Both the position numbers and the translations under genes were made by a program. From Stenotrophomonas maltophilia (GTDB lineage Bacteria > Pseudomonadota > Gammaproteobacteria > Xanthomonadales > Xanthomonadaceae), in assembly GCF_039555535.1 (NCBI RefSeq), contig NZ_CP154630.1:447001-511000 (forward strand): 64,000 nt of DNA, written 5' to 3'. Below the pieces are notes generated by a model that saw nothing but the letters and a program-made list of their open reading frames with translations, made no database searches and had not been told where the DNA came from. Shown one piece after another: positions 48,839-58,038 of the stretch. Numbering within the stretch: the first letter of the stretch is position 1; every line of letters begins with the position of its first letter.

Positions 48839-50442
48839 AGCGCGTCGCGCCACTGCCAGGCGTCGGCGGTGACCTGCAGCACGTGCGTCGGTCGCAATGC
48901 TTGCAGCAGATGCCGGTCATGGCTGACCATCATCAGTGCCCCCGGCCACGCAGCAAGCAGCTCTTCCAATGCCTGCAACGCGCTCAGATCCAGCGCATTA
49001 CCGGGTTCGTCCAGCAGCAACAGCTGGGGTGCGGGATCGGCATACAGCACGCTGGCCAGCGCCCCCTTCACCCGCTCGCCATCACTGAGGCTGCTGGCTG
49101 CCCGCTGGATGCGCTGTGCGTCCAGCCCGAGCAGGGCCAGCCGCGTGCGCAGTTCTCCCACATCGGTACCTGGGTTCGCCGCCTGCACCGTCTCCAGGAT
49201 GCTGTGCCCGCCGGACAATCCCAACAGCTGCTGGTCCAGCAGTGCCAATGGCGCATGCCGTTGCACGGTGCCACTGCGTGCAGGCAGCTGCCCTGCCAGC
49301 ACACGCAGCAGGGTGGATTTTCCAGCACCGTTGTCACCGATCACAGCGATGCGCTGCCCGCGGCGGATCTCCAGCTGCAAGGGTGCGACGCAGCCGTACG
49401 GCAGCACCAGCGACTCTGCCTGCAGCAGGCGTGAACTGCCGCGTTCGCCTTCACCGGCAAACAGTGCCAGTTCCGGCGCCGCGTGAACCGCTGATGCCGC
49501 TGCGCGCAGCTGGTCGGCGCTGGCCTGCAGGCGCTCGGCCTGGACCTGCTGAGCACGGCCATGGCTGGCCTCGGCGCGCTGCTTCTGCCGGCCCAGCAGG
49601 ATCGGCGCCTGGTTGGCCTGCTTCGCATCGCGGTTGCCGCGTGCCTGGCGTTGCTGCTGCCGTTCGTGCTGTTCACGCGCGCTGCGCTGCTGCTGGCGGT
49701 GCTGGGCGCGCGCGTGGTCGAGCTGGGCGGCGGCAGCTTCGCGTTCGGCGGCACGCGCGTCGGCGTAGTGCTGCCACGGCCCGCCATAGCGGTGCAGTCC
49801 GCGCGCGTCCAGTTCGACGATCTGCTGCATGTGCCCAAGCAGCTCGCGATCGTGGCTGATCGCCAGCAGGCCGCCACGCCATTGCTGCAGCTGTTCGTAC
49901 AGCTGCTGTCGATGCCGAACGTCGAGATGGTTGCTGGGTTCGTCCAGGATGAGCCAGTCGGCGTCGCTGGCCCAGGCACCGGACAGCGCCACCTGCATCG
50001 CCTGGCCACCGCTGAGGCGTGCGGCGGGCTGGGCGGGATCGAGATCGTCCGGCAGCCGCAATGCCTGCCATTGCTGCTGCAGGCGTTCGCGCAGATCCCA
50101 GCGGTCGCCGACGCGGGCGAAGTCGGCTTCGTCCATGCTGCCCGCTTCGATGCGCGCCAGTGCAGCCAGTTCCTCGCCGACGCCGGCGAGCTCCCCCACG
50201 GTGCCGGACGGTGGATAGCCGGGCGTGGGCAACAGGAATACGCGGCCGCTGCCGCGTACCTGGCCGCTGTCGGGCAACAGCCGGCCCGCCAGCAGGCGTG
50301 CCAGCACGCTCTTGCCGGCACCATTGGCACCGACCAGGCCGGTGGCAACCGGATCGAAGGAAAACGACAGATCGGAAAACAGCGGGCGGCCGTCGGCCAG
50401 TCGATACGACACGCGATCGAGCGTGAGGGAATGCGGGGTCAT
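48835..50442 (-). CDS. ABC-F ATPase (ribosome-associated type)
   Basis: A 535-residue protein with two ABC cassettes and no membrane part. Walker A: GANGAGKS (residue ~38) and GDNGAGKS (~365); signature motifs LSGGQ and the variant LSDGE; Walker B LILDEPSNHLD and LLLLDEPGNALD. The linker (about residues 220-300) is charged and Gln/Arg-rich, as in ABC-F proteins. ABC-F members act on translating ribosomes, some giving antibiotic resistance. No antibiotic-specific motif is visible. Its TAG stop is part of a SMAG repeat. Confidence 0.85.
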   Translation of the reverse strand: MTPHSLTLDRVSYRLADGRPLFSDLSFSFDPVATGLVGANGAGKSVLARLLAGRLLPDSGQVRGSGRVFLLPTPGYPPSGTVGELAGVGEELAALARIEAGSMDEADFARVGDRWDLRERLQQQWQALRLPDDLDPAQPAARLSGGQAMQVALSGAWASDADWLILDEPSNHLDVRHRQQLYEQLQQWRGGLLAISHDRELLGHMQQIVELDARGLHRYGGPWQHYADARAAEREAAAAQLDHARAQHRQQQRSAREQHERQQQRQARGNRDAKQANQAPILLGRQKQRAEASHGRAQQVQAERLQASADQLRAAASAVHAAPELALFAGEGERGSSRLLQAESLVLPYGCVAPLQLEIRRGQRIAVIGDNGAGKSTLLRVLAGQLPARSGTVQRHAPLALLDQQLLGLSGGHSILETVQAANPGTDVGELRTRLALLGLDAQRIQRAASSLSDGERVKGALASVLYADPAPQLLLLDEPGNALDLSALQALEELLAAWPGALMMVSHDRHLLQALRPTHVLQVTADAWQWRDAL

Positions 50443-50593
50443 GCGACCTCCATGGATGCCGGGTTCTCCCCTGCGCGCAGGGGCGGGAAGAGTCAGGCCG
50501 TCTGTTGGGAAGACGGCGGCATCAATGGCGCATTGGTCGCGAGCCTCTGGGAGGAATGAGCGTCCAGTATAGCGGCAGTGGCTGAATGGTCAG

Positions 50594-50709
50594 GCGTGCG
50601 GCCGCCGGGCATGGCCCGGCGCTACCGATGGTCGGGCGGTTCTGTAGAGCCGAGCCGATGCTCGGCTTCCTTTCGCCGCGAGACGCATCCACGCATGGCG
50701 TGGATCTAC
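50594..50709. repeat. SMAG cluster
   Basis: GCCGGGCATGGCCCGGC, GAGCCGAGC...GCTCGGC and ATCCACGC...GTGGAT-type hairpins. The right GTAG (as CTAC) gives the stop codon of the LysR gene. Confidence 0.8.
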
Positions 50710-51605
50710 GGCACGGTACCCAGGCGGGCGCCGACGAAGTCGATGAACACCCGCAGCTTCGGCAGTACGTGTCGGCCCGACGGCCACAGCAGATGGAAGG
50801 TGCCGCAGGAATGCACATGCTCGTCCAGCACCGTGACCAGGCGGCCGTCGGCCAGCGCATCGCGCACCGAGTGCACCGGCACGAAGGCCAGGCCGATATC
50901 GCGCAGTGTGAGCGCTACCCGCGCCTCGATGGTGTTGGCCACCATGTGCACCGGAAGCTCCTGCGGCATTTCATCGTCGGGCCAGTGGATCGGCCACGGT
51001 TCCAGCTTGCCGGTGGTGGGGAAGCGATAGTGCAGCAGCGTGTGCTGCATCAAGCCTGCCGGCGTGCGCGGAACGCCGCAGCGCTGCAGGTAGCCCGGCG
51101 AGGCAACGACACGCCGCGGGAATACCCCCAGCCGGCGTGCGTTCATCCGCGAGTCGCTGGGTTCGCCAACGCGCAGCACCGCATCGAAACCTTCCTCGAT
51201 GACATCGACCAGGCGGTCGCTGAAGTCCAGGTCCAGGCGGATATCCGGATACGCCGCCATGAATTCGGCCATCAACGGCAGGGTGAGGTCGCCCACCAGC
51301 GGCAGGCTGATGCGCAGCGTGCCGCGGGGCGTGGCGTGTGGCTGCGCCAGTTCGGTGCGGGCAGCGTCGCGCTCGTCGAGGATGCGCCGGCAGCGAGCCA
51401 GGAACAGCTGGCCCTCGGCTGTGAGGGTGATGCTGCGCGTGCTGCGATGGAACAGGCGCACGCCCAGGGCGTGCTCCAGCCGCGCCACGCACTTGCCCGC
51501 TGCCGAGGCGGAAATGCCCTGCAGGCGCCCGGTCTCGACGAAGCTGCGGGTGTCGGCGGCATGCACGAAGGTCTGCAGGTTGGCGAGGTTGTCCAGGACT
51601 GACAT
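50706..51605 (-). CDS. LysR-family transcriptional regulator
   Basis: A 299-residue LysR regulator: HTH at about residues 3-60 (LANLQTFVHAADTRSFVETG, then SASAAGKCVARLEHALGVRL), followed by a periplasmic-binding-like effector domain. Divergent from the serine hydrolase and MFS genes across 228 bases that contain an inverted repeat CATCATG...CATGATG, so it probably regulates them. The last codon is completed by a SMAG TAG. Confidence 0.88.
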   Translation of the reverse strand: MSVLDNLANLQTFVHAADTRSFVETGRLQGISASAAGKCVARLEHALGVRLFHRSTRSITLTAEGQLFLARCRRILDERDAARTELAQPHATPRGTLRISLPLVGDLTLPLMAEFMAAYPDIRLDLDFSDRLVDVIEEGFDAVLRVGEPSDSRMNARRLGVFPRRVVASPGYLQRCGVPRTPAGLMQHTLLHYRFPTTGKLEPWPIHWPDDEMPQELPVHMVANTIEARVALTLRDIGLAFVPVHSVRDALADGRLVTVLDEHVHSCGTFHLLWPSGRHVLPKLRVFIDFVGARLGTVP

Positions 51606-51720
51606 GGGCGTGCGGGCGGTGAAAACAGCAGGGTAGGTGGGCAGGAGCGCAGCGGGCGGTCCCGGCTTTGCAACACTGTGATGCGGGCGGGCGCGCGAAC
51701 CGTTGCGGCCCCGCGGTTCC

Positions 51721-51760
51721 GGCCATCATGCCGATTGCGGACTGCGCGGTCCATGATGCC
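51721..51760. promoter_or_regulatory. candidate LysR site
   Basis: GGCCATCATG at 51721-51730 and CATGATGCC at 51752-51760 form an inverted repeat with a 21-base spacer in the divergent region. LysR proteins prefer T-N11-A sites, so this is tentative. Confidence 0.35.
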
Positions 51761-51833
51761 CGGAGCGGCAACCGGCTTTTTGCGCGGACGCACGCTGCCT
51801 AACGTGGCGGCCTCTCCCCCACGGATCACCGCG

Positions 51834-53012
51834 ATGAATGCCGCTCCTTCCTTCGAACCTGTGCCGACACTGCCTTCGGTGCAGCGGCTGCTGCAGCAGG
51901 TCCACCCGCAGCGCCTGGTCGGTGCGGTGGTGCTGGTGCGCGAGCACGGCGTGCTGCGCCATGCCAGCGCCACGGGCCTGGCGGATCGCGAGTCGGCTAT
52001 ACCGATGCAGCGCTACCAGCTGTTCCGGCTGGCCTCGGTGAGCAAGCCGCTGTTGACCACGGTGATCCTGCGCCTGGTGGCCGAGGGCGTGCTCGACCTG
52101 GATGCACCGGTGCAGCGCTGGCTGCCGGACTTCCGCCCGGCGCTGGCCGATGGCAGCACGCCGCCCATCAGCCTGCGCCAGCTGCTCAGCCACAGCAGTG
52201 GGCTGGGCTACCGCTTCCTCGAAGCCGATGCGGATGGCCCCTATGCGCGCGCGGGTGTCAGCGACGGCATGGATGCCAACCCGTTGACCCTGGCCGAGAA
52301 CGTGCGCTGCATCGGGCAGGCGCCACTGCTGTTCTCACCGGGCAGCCAGTGGATGTATTCGCTGGGCGTGGACGTGGCCGGCGCAGTGGCCGAAGCGGCA
52401 ACCGGGGAAACGCTGCAGGCCTTGTTCGCCCGCTTGCTGGCTGCGCCCTTGGGCCTGCGTGACACCGCCTTCGCCACCCAGGATGCGGCGCGGCTGGCCA
52501 CGCCGTATGTCACCGACACACCGCAGCCGCACCGCCTGCGCGAAGGCGAGGTGGTCGCTCCGTTCGAGGGCACGGTGGGCATCGAGTACAGCCTTGCCCG
52601 CGCGACCGATGCCAGCCGGTTCCCTTCGGCCGGCGCGGGCCTGGTGGGTACCGCCGATGAGGTGATGCGGGTACTGGAGGCATTGCGCGACGGGCAGCGT
52701 TCCGGCCTGCTGCCGCCCCGGCTGGTGGCGGAGATGGCGGCCCCGCAGGTGGGCGAGCAGGGGCCGCCGGAACCGCACGGCTGGGGCTTTGGTCTTGGCT
52801 TTGCGGTGCTGCGCGATGCGGCCGCCAGCGGTACGCCGCAGAACGCAGGTACATGGCGGTGGGGCGGTGCCTACGGCCACAGCTGGTTCGTCGATCCTGC
52901 GCGCGGCCTGAGCGTGGTAGCGCTGACCAACACGCTGTACGAAGGCATGGACGGCGCCTTTGTCGATGAACTGCGTGATGCGGTGTATGCCGACCTGGGG
53001 ACTGCACGATGA
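51834..53012 (+). CDS. serine hydrolase, beta-lactamase/class C (DD-peptidase-like) family
   Basis: A 392-residue protein with the Ser-x-x-Lys motif S68-V-S-K71 in LASVSKP, the Tyr-containing motif as WMYSLGVD, and GTVGIEY/GWGFGLGF segments of the beta-lactamase-related family. No signal peptide is seen, so it is likely cytosolic esterase-like. Start at 51834 (MNAAPSF). Overlaps the MFS gene by four bases, so co-translated; under LysR control by position. Confidence 0.85.
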   Translation: MNAAPSFEPVPTLPSVQRLLQQVHPQRLVGAVVLVREHGVLRHASATGLADRESAIPMQRYQLFRLASVSKPLLTTVILRLVAEGVLDLDAPVQRWLPDFRPALADGSTPPISLRQLLSHSSGLGYRFLEADADGPYARAGVSDGMDANPLTLAENVRCIGQAPLLFSPGSQWMYSLGVDVAGAVAEAATGETLQALFARLLAAPLGLRDTAFATQDAARLATPYVTDTPQPHRLREGEVVAPFEGTVGIEYSLARATDASRFPSAGAGLVGTADEVMRVLEALRDGQRSGLLPPRLVAEMAAPQVGEQGPPEPHGWGFGLGFAVLRDAAASGTPQNAGTWRWGGAYGHSWFVDPARGLSVVALTNTLYEGMDGAFVDELRDAVYADLGTAR

Positions 53013-54193
53013 GCGGCCATGCCATCGATGCGGCCAGCCCGGCCGGTGAAGCCACGCGTCTGCCATGGGCCGGCCTGCTGGCACTGGCCGGCGGCGGCTT
53101 CATCACCCTGCTGACCGAGACGTTGCCGGCCGGTGTATTGCGGCCGATGGGCGACAGCCTGGGCGTGAGTGATGCGGCGGTGGGGCAGCTGGTGAGCGTG
53201 TATGCGCTGGGCTCGGTGATGGCCGCATTGCCGATGACCGCGCTGACCCAGCGCCTGCCACGACGCCCGCTGTTGCTGGCGGCGATTGCCGGCTTCGTGG
53301 TGGTCAATACGCTGACCGCGTTGAGCAGCAGCTATGCGCTGATCCTCGCCGCACGTTTCCTGGCGGGCGTGAGCGGCGGGCTGCTGTGGTCGCTGGTGGC
53401 CGGCTATGCCGCACGCATGGTGGTGCCCTCGCTGCAGGGCCGGGCGATTGCGGTGGCAATGGTCGGATCGCCGTTGGCGCTGTCGCTGGGCGTACCGGCG
53501 GGCACGCTGCTGGGCCAGCAGATTGGCTGGCGCTGGGCGTTCGCATTGATGAGCGTGCTGGGCGTGGGGCTGCTGGCGTATGCGCGTTGGGCGCTGCCAG
53601 CCTTGCCTGCTGCGGGTTCCGGCAAGCGCACATCGCTGGGCGCGGTCTGGCGCATGCCCGGCGTGCGCAGTGCACTGTTGGTGATGGTGCTGTACGTGCT
53701 CGCACACAACGTGCTCTACACCTACATCGAACCGCTGGCAGTGGAGGCGGGGGCGGGCCCGTGGCTGGACCGCCTGCTGCTGGCCTTCGGCCTGGCGGCG
53801 ATTGCCGGCATCGGTATTGCCGGCTGGGGCGTGGACCGCCACCTGCGCATGCTGGTGTGGGCGGCGGTGATCGGTTTCATCCTGCCGGTGCTGGCGCTGC
53901 TGCTGTGGCCGGGCAACGCGACCGCACTGCTGCTGGCAACGATCCTGTGGGGCGTGGCCTTCGGCGCGGTGCCAACCCTGTTCCAGACCGCACTCGCCCG
54001 CCGTGCCGGTGCCGCCGCGGATCTGGCGCAGTCGATGCTGGTGACCGGCTGGAACCTGGCCATTGCTGCGGGAGGTGTGGCGGGTGGTGTGCTGCTGCAG
54101 GCCGGTGGGCCCACCCGGTTGGGATGGTTGCCGTTGCTGCTGCTGGCGGTGACCGCTGCATGGTTGCTGGCGCGACCGAAGGCCTGGGCGTAG
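53009..54193 (+). CDS. MFS transporter, DHA1-like
   Basis: A 394-residue protein with about 12 hydrophobic segments. The MFS A-like motif region reads LTQRLPRRPLLLAAIAGF and the loop FLAGVSGGLLWSLVAGYAARM is typical of drug/sugar efflux MFS proteins of the AraJ-like (DHA1) group. Its ATG overlaps the serine hydrolase stop as ATGA, so the two act together, possibly exporting a hydrolysed or intact small molecule. Substrate unknown. Confidence 0.88.
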   Translation: MSGHAIDAASPAGEATRLPWAGLLALAGGGFITLLTETLPAGVLRPMGDSLGVSDAAVGQLVSVYALGSVMAALPMTALTQRLPRRPLLLAAIAGFVVVNTLTALSSSYALILAARFLAGVSGGLLWSLVAGYAARMVVPSLQGRAIAVAMVGSPLALSLGVPAGTLLGQQIGWRWAFALMSVLGVGLLAYARWALPALPAAGSGKRTSLGAVWRMPGVRSALLVMVLYVLAHNVLYTYIEPLAVEAGAGPWLDRLLLAFGLAAIAGIGIAGWGVDRHLRMLVWAAVIGFILPVLALLLWPGNATALLLATILWGVAFGAVPTLFQTALARRAGAAADLAQSMLVTGWNLAIAAGGVAGGVLLQAGGPTRLGWLPLLLLAVTAAWLLARPKAWA

Positions 54194-54213
54194 GCGGCGA
54201 TCATCGATGATGT

Positions 54214-54280
54214 GGTGCCGGCCAGCGGCCGGCACTACCGTGGTCCACGCCATCCACGCATGGCGTGGATCCACCGAGCG
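54214..54280. repeat. SMAG-type palindromes (two subtypes)
   Basis: GTGCCGGCC...GGCCGGCACTAC and CATCCACGC...GCGTGGATCC hairpins side by side after the MFS gene. Confidence 0.7.
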
Positions 54281-54289
54281 TAGCGACCC

Positions 54290-54531
54290 GCGTTTGCCTT
54301 TGCTTTTGCTTTTGCTTTTGCTTTTGCCTTCTTCCGTTGATTCCGGGGTGGGACGCTGCAGGAACCTGTCAGAGGCCGGGGCGGTCGGGTTCGCGGGGGT
54401 GTCCGCGGCATGGATGCCGCGGCCAAGCCCCCATGGACGGGTTTACGGCGTCCCCCGCGAACCCGACCGTCCCGGCCAACCCTGGGATAGCAGTACGCGA
54501 CCCCCCACGAGGGGCTCCGCCGTTCGCCGTC
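54290..54531. repeat. CTTTTG-rich tract and a member of a long intergenic repeat family
   Basis: A run of CTTTTG hexamers (about 54297-54336) is followed by a segment whose right part (CCCACGAGGGGCTCCGCCGT) and ATGGACGGGTTTACGGCGTC recur at 63.2 and 63.7 kb. No gene. Confidence 0.6.
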
Positions 54532-56148
54532 CTACTCCACTCCCTCACGCTCGATCGGCACGCTGCGCGGATTCTGCATGTCCTCCCGCGCCGCGCCGTA
54601 GCGCTGCTGCCGCTTGTGGTGGAACGCCACGAACTCATCCCGGGGCAGCGGTCGCGAGAACAGCCAGCCCTGTCCGAATTCCACCTTGCGGCTGTGCAGG
54701 TAGGCCAGCTGTGCTTCGGTCTCCACGCCCTCGGCCACCACCCACAGCCCCAGTTCCTTGGCCATGTCGATGATGTGCGGGGTCACCGGGCTGGTCGCGC
54801 TCTCGGTGCCGATCGCATCGATGAACGACTTGTCGATCTTCAGCGCATCCAGCGGCAGCTGCTCCAGGTACTGCAGGCTGGAGAAGCCCACGCCGAAATC
54901 ATCGATGGCCACGCTGTGGCCAGCGCGCCGCGCCTGCGCCAGCATCGTGCGGGCGCGGTCCAGGTCGAGGAAGCCGCGCTCGGTGGCCTCCATCCAGATC
55001 TGTTGCGGCAGGATGCCGCTGCCGGCCATGTGCTTGGAGATCATCTTCAACGCACGACCGCTGCTGATGTCCTCGGCGGCGAGATTGATCGCGATGTGCG
55101 CGCTGCGATCGGCAACCAGCAACTCGCGCATGTCGCGCACCACGTTCTCGATTACCAGGTCGGTGACGTCGGCGATCATGCCGGCCTCTTCGGCCAGCGG
55201 AATGAACAGATCCGGACGCACCTGGGTGCCATCCGGGCGCTGCCAGCGGATCAATGCCTCAGCGCCGACGCAGATGCCGGTATCCAGCTCGATGATCGGC
55301 TGGTAGTGCAGGTACAGTTCGCGGCGGCGGATGGCGGTGGCCAGTTCACCGCGCAGCGACAGGCGGCGCCGCGACAGCCAGATCACCAGGCCGGCACCGG
55401 CGGCAGCCAGCAGGACGCCCAGCGGCACGAACAACCACGCCTGCTGCCGGAACGTGGCAGCCAGCGCGGTACGTGGCGTGGTTGCGATCGCCAGCCATTC
55501 CTCGTTGCGTGCGGTCGCGTACAGCGTGTTCTGGTCCAGGCCCTCGCCAGGATTGCGCAGCATGGCTTCCAGCAACGCCGTGTCCATGCCTTTCTGCTTG
55601 GCCAACAGGCGCCCATCCGGGCTGGCCAGGGCCAGGCGCACGTGCGGATCGACGATGACGTCGACGAAGCGGCGCGGATCCATCAGCACGTCGTAGCTGC
55701 CATACAGGATCGCCAGCATCTGCCGCCGGCCGCTGGCCTCCGGGCGCACGTCCACCGCGATTCCCGCGCCATCACTGGTGACGTGGTCGGGTTTGGGCTG
55801 GTTCACGTCCGAATGGAAAGTCCCCCACGAGGTGCAGCGCAGCTTGCCGTCTTCGAAATAGCCCATCTGGTCGGCCGCCGGCGTGGTCATTACCAGCGTC
55901 TGCATGCGCCGGATATGCTCGGGCGTGCACGGTTGTGCCACGCTGGCCTGCGCCGACTGCAGGGCGTGCAGTGCCTCGTGGTAGGACAGGTCCGATCGCC
56001 GAAGGGTGCGCACGGCGATGTCGCGCAGGCGTTCCTGTTCCACGCTGACGGCACGGTCCCAGGTGGCGTAGGCCATGACGGCGATCGGTACCGCGGCGGC
56101 CAGCAGGGCCAGCGCGGTACCGCCGATGATGACGCGCAGGCGGCTCAT
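54532..56148 (-). CDS. CSS-EAL membrane cyclic-di-GMP phosphodiesterase
   Basis: A 538-residue protein: N-terminal membrane span (about 8-28), a periplasmic region with the CSS-like motif here as RCTSWG and a second Cys in AQPCTPEH, a second span (LFVPLGVLLAAAGAGLVIWL, about 240-260), then an EAL domain from about residue 275. The catalytic set is intact: EALIRW, NLAAEDI, ATERGF, DDFGVGFSS and KIDKSF, and VVAEGVETEAQ. It should degrade c-di-GMP, with the periplasmic cysteines sensing disulphide state. The central serine of CSS is a threonine. Confidence 0.88.
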   Translation of the reverse strand: MSRLRVIIGGTALALLAAAVPIAVMAYATWDRAVSVEQERLRDIAVRTLRRSDLSYHEALHALQSAQASVAQPCTPEHIRRMQTLVMTTPAADQMGYFEDGKLRCTSWGTFHSDVNQPKPDHVTSDGAGIAVDVRPEASGRRQMLAILYGSYDVLMDPRRFVDVIVDPHVRLALASPDGRLLAKQKGMDTALLEAMLRNPGEGLDQNTLYATARNEEWLAIATTPRTALAATFRQQAWLFVPLGVLLAAAGAGLVIWLSRRRLSLRGELATAIRRRELYLHYQPIIELDTGICVGAEALIRWQRPDGTQVRPDLFIPLAEEAGMIADVTDLVIENVVRDMRELLVADRSAHIAINLAAEDISSGRALKMISKHMAGSGILPQQIWMEATERGFLDLDRARTMLAQARRAGHSVAIDDFGVGFSSLQYLEQLPLDALKIDKSFIDAIGTESATSPVTPHIIDMAKELGLWVVAEGVETEAQLAYLHSRKVEFGQGWLFSRPLPRDEFVAFHHKRQQRYGAAREDMQNPRSVPIEREGVE

Positions 56149-56376
56149 GGCCGGGGCTCCAGCAGTGCAGGCAGGGCAGGGCGCATGGTCGGGCCGGTCC
56201 GTGGGCAGGTGCGGCTATCTGAGCATGGCGCCGGGCCGGGCGGAATGGGCATGACCCGGCAATTCGTCACATTGTGATGAAAGCGGCCAGGTTTGACGGA
56301 ATCAGCCCATCCGGCGCTGGCGCTTCGGCGCACGGAGGACTACCGTCGAACGCTTCACCCGCCCCTTCCCGCGCCC

Positions 56377-57750
56377 ATGACCGAGCCCGCCACGCCCCCC
56401 GAGCACCTGCGCCGCAGCCTGTCCAACCGCCACCTGCAACTGATCGCCATCGGCGGTGCCATCGGCACCGGGCTGTTCATGGGCTCGGGCAAGACCATCA
56501 GCCTGGCGGGCCCGTCCATCGTCTTCGTCTACCTGATCATCGGCGCGATGCTGTTCTTCGTGATGCGCGCGATGGGCGAGCTGCTGCTGTCCAACCTGAA
56601 CTACAAGTCCTTCATCGATTTCTCCACCGATCTGCTCGGCCCATGGGCCGGATTCTTCTGTGGATGGACGTACTGGTTCTGCTGGATCGTCACCGCCATC
56701 GCCGACGTGATCGCGATTGCCGCCTACGCGCAGTTCTGGTTCCCCGGGCTTGAAGCCTGGAAGCCGGCGCTGGCGTGCGTGATGCTGCTGCTGTCGTTGA
56801 ACCTGGTGACGGTGAAGCTGTTCGGTGAAATGGAATTCTGGTTTGCGCTGATCAAGATCGTGGCGATCTGCGCGCTGATCATCACCGGTGCCGGATTGGT
56901 GGCGTGGGGCTTCACCTCGCCCAGCGGTCACACCGCGGCGCTGTCCAACCTGTGGAATGACGGCGGCATGTTCCCGATGGGGCTGGTTGGCTTCTTCGCC
57001 GGCTTCCAGATTGCGGTGTTCGCCTTCGTCGGCATCGAGCTGGTCGGCACCACCGCCGCCGAAACCGCCGACCCCGAGCGCAACCTGCCCAAGGCGATCA
57101 ATTCGATTCCGGTGCGCATCATCATCTTCTACGTACTGGCGCTGATCGCGATCATGGCCGTCACCCCGTGGCGCCAGGTGGTGCCGGACAAAAGCCCGTT
57201 CGTGCAGCTGTTCGTGCTGGCCGGTATTCCGGCCGCGGCCAGCCTGATCAACTTCGTGGTACTGACCTCGGCCACGTCGTCGGCCAACAGCGGCATCTTC
57301 TCCACCAGCCGCATGCTGTACGGCCTGGCCGAGGAAGGCCACGCCCCGCGCGGGTTGTCGAAGTTGTCACGCGCCGCCGTGCCGGCCCGTGGCCTGCTGT
57401 TCTCCTGCCTGTGCCTGCTGGGTGGCACGCTGCTGATCTACCTGATCCCGAACCTGGTGACGGCGTTCACCCTGGTGACCACGCTGGCCACCGTGCTCTT
57501 CATCTTCGTCTGGTCGCTGATCCTGGTGGCCTACATGGCTTATCGCCGTCGCTACCCGGAGCGCCACGCTGCTTCGATCTTCAAGATGCCCGGCGGCGTC
57601 GCCATGTGCTGGGCCTGCCTGGTGTTCTTCGCCGGCGTACTGGTGCTGCTGAGCCTGCAGGGTGACACCCGCCAGGCGTTGATGGCCAGCCCGGTGTGGT
57701 TCGTGCTGCTGGGCGTGGGGTACTGGGTGCGATGCAGAACGGCGAAATGA
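56377..57750 (+). CDS. cycA: D-serine/D-alanine/glycine permease
   Basis: A 457-residue amino-acid permease (APC superfamily) with 12 hydrophobic segments. The family consensus is plain: LQLIAIGGAIGTGLFMGSG, MGELLLSNLNYKSFIDFS, FGEMEFWFALIKI, VFAFVGIELVGTTAAET, and TSATSSANSGIFSTSRMLYGL. The pattern is closest to CycA. Proton-coupled uptake of D-Ser, D-Ala and Gly in the inner membrane. Start at 56377 (MTEPATPPEH). Confidence 0.9.
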   Translation: MTEPATPPEHLRRSLSNRHLQLIAIGGAIGTGLFMGSGKTISLAGPSIVFVYLIIGAMLFFVMRAMGELLLSNLNYKSFIDFSTDLLGPWAGFFCGWTYWFCWIVTAIADVIAIAAYAQFWFPGLEAWKPALACVMLLLSLNLVTVKLFGEMEFWFALIKIVAICALIITGAGLVAWGFTSPSGHTAALSNLWNDGGMFPMGLVGFFAGFQIAVFAFVGIELVGTTAAETADPERNLPKAINSIPVRIIIFYVLALIAIMAVTPWRQVVPDKSPFVQLFVLAGIPAAASLINFVVLTSATSSANSGIFSTSRMLYGLAEEGHAPRGLSKLSRAAVPARGLLFSCLCLLGGTLLIYLIPNLVTAFTLVTTLATVLFIFVWSLILVAYMAYRRRYPERHAASIFKMPGGVAMCWACLVFFAGVLVLLSLQGDTRQALMASPVWFVLLGVGYWVRCRTAK

Positions 57751-57775
57751 CCGGGGATGCGGAGGGGGCGGCAAT

Positions 57776-57840
57776 GCCGGAAATCGCGAACGTTGGAGAT
57801 CGGAACGTCGGAAACCGGAACGTCGGAACGTCGGAAATCG
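57776..57840. repeat. short degenerate tandem repeat
   Basis: GGAACGTCGGAAA-type units repeat about four to five times directly before the SMAG dimer at 57841. Non-coding. Confidence 0.6.
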
Positions 57841-57928
57841 GTAGAGTCGACTGTTAGTCGACTGCTCTCCCATGGGCCACCGCAAATCCCCGCGCTGCGC
57901 GCGATAGTCGACTAACAGTCGACTCTAC
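57841..57928. repeat. SMAG repeat dimer
   Basis: GTCGACTGTTAGTCGAC-type dimer with both GTAG ends, like those at 3.2, 5.9, 6.5 and 46.9 kb. Confidence 0.9.
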
Positions 57929-58038
57929 CGGTGCAGCTACCGGTGCCGGTTCCAGTTCCAGTTCCGTTGCGGGTCCCGGTACCCGCCCCATCCCCATTCA
58001 CCCAACATTAGCGGGCGTGGCCGGATCATCCGGCCGCC

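Noticed and set aside
54265..56277. 670-codon plus-strand open frame
   Set aside because: Antisense to the well-supported CSS-EAL gene; composition is Arg/His/Gln-rich shadow sequence.
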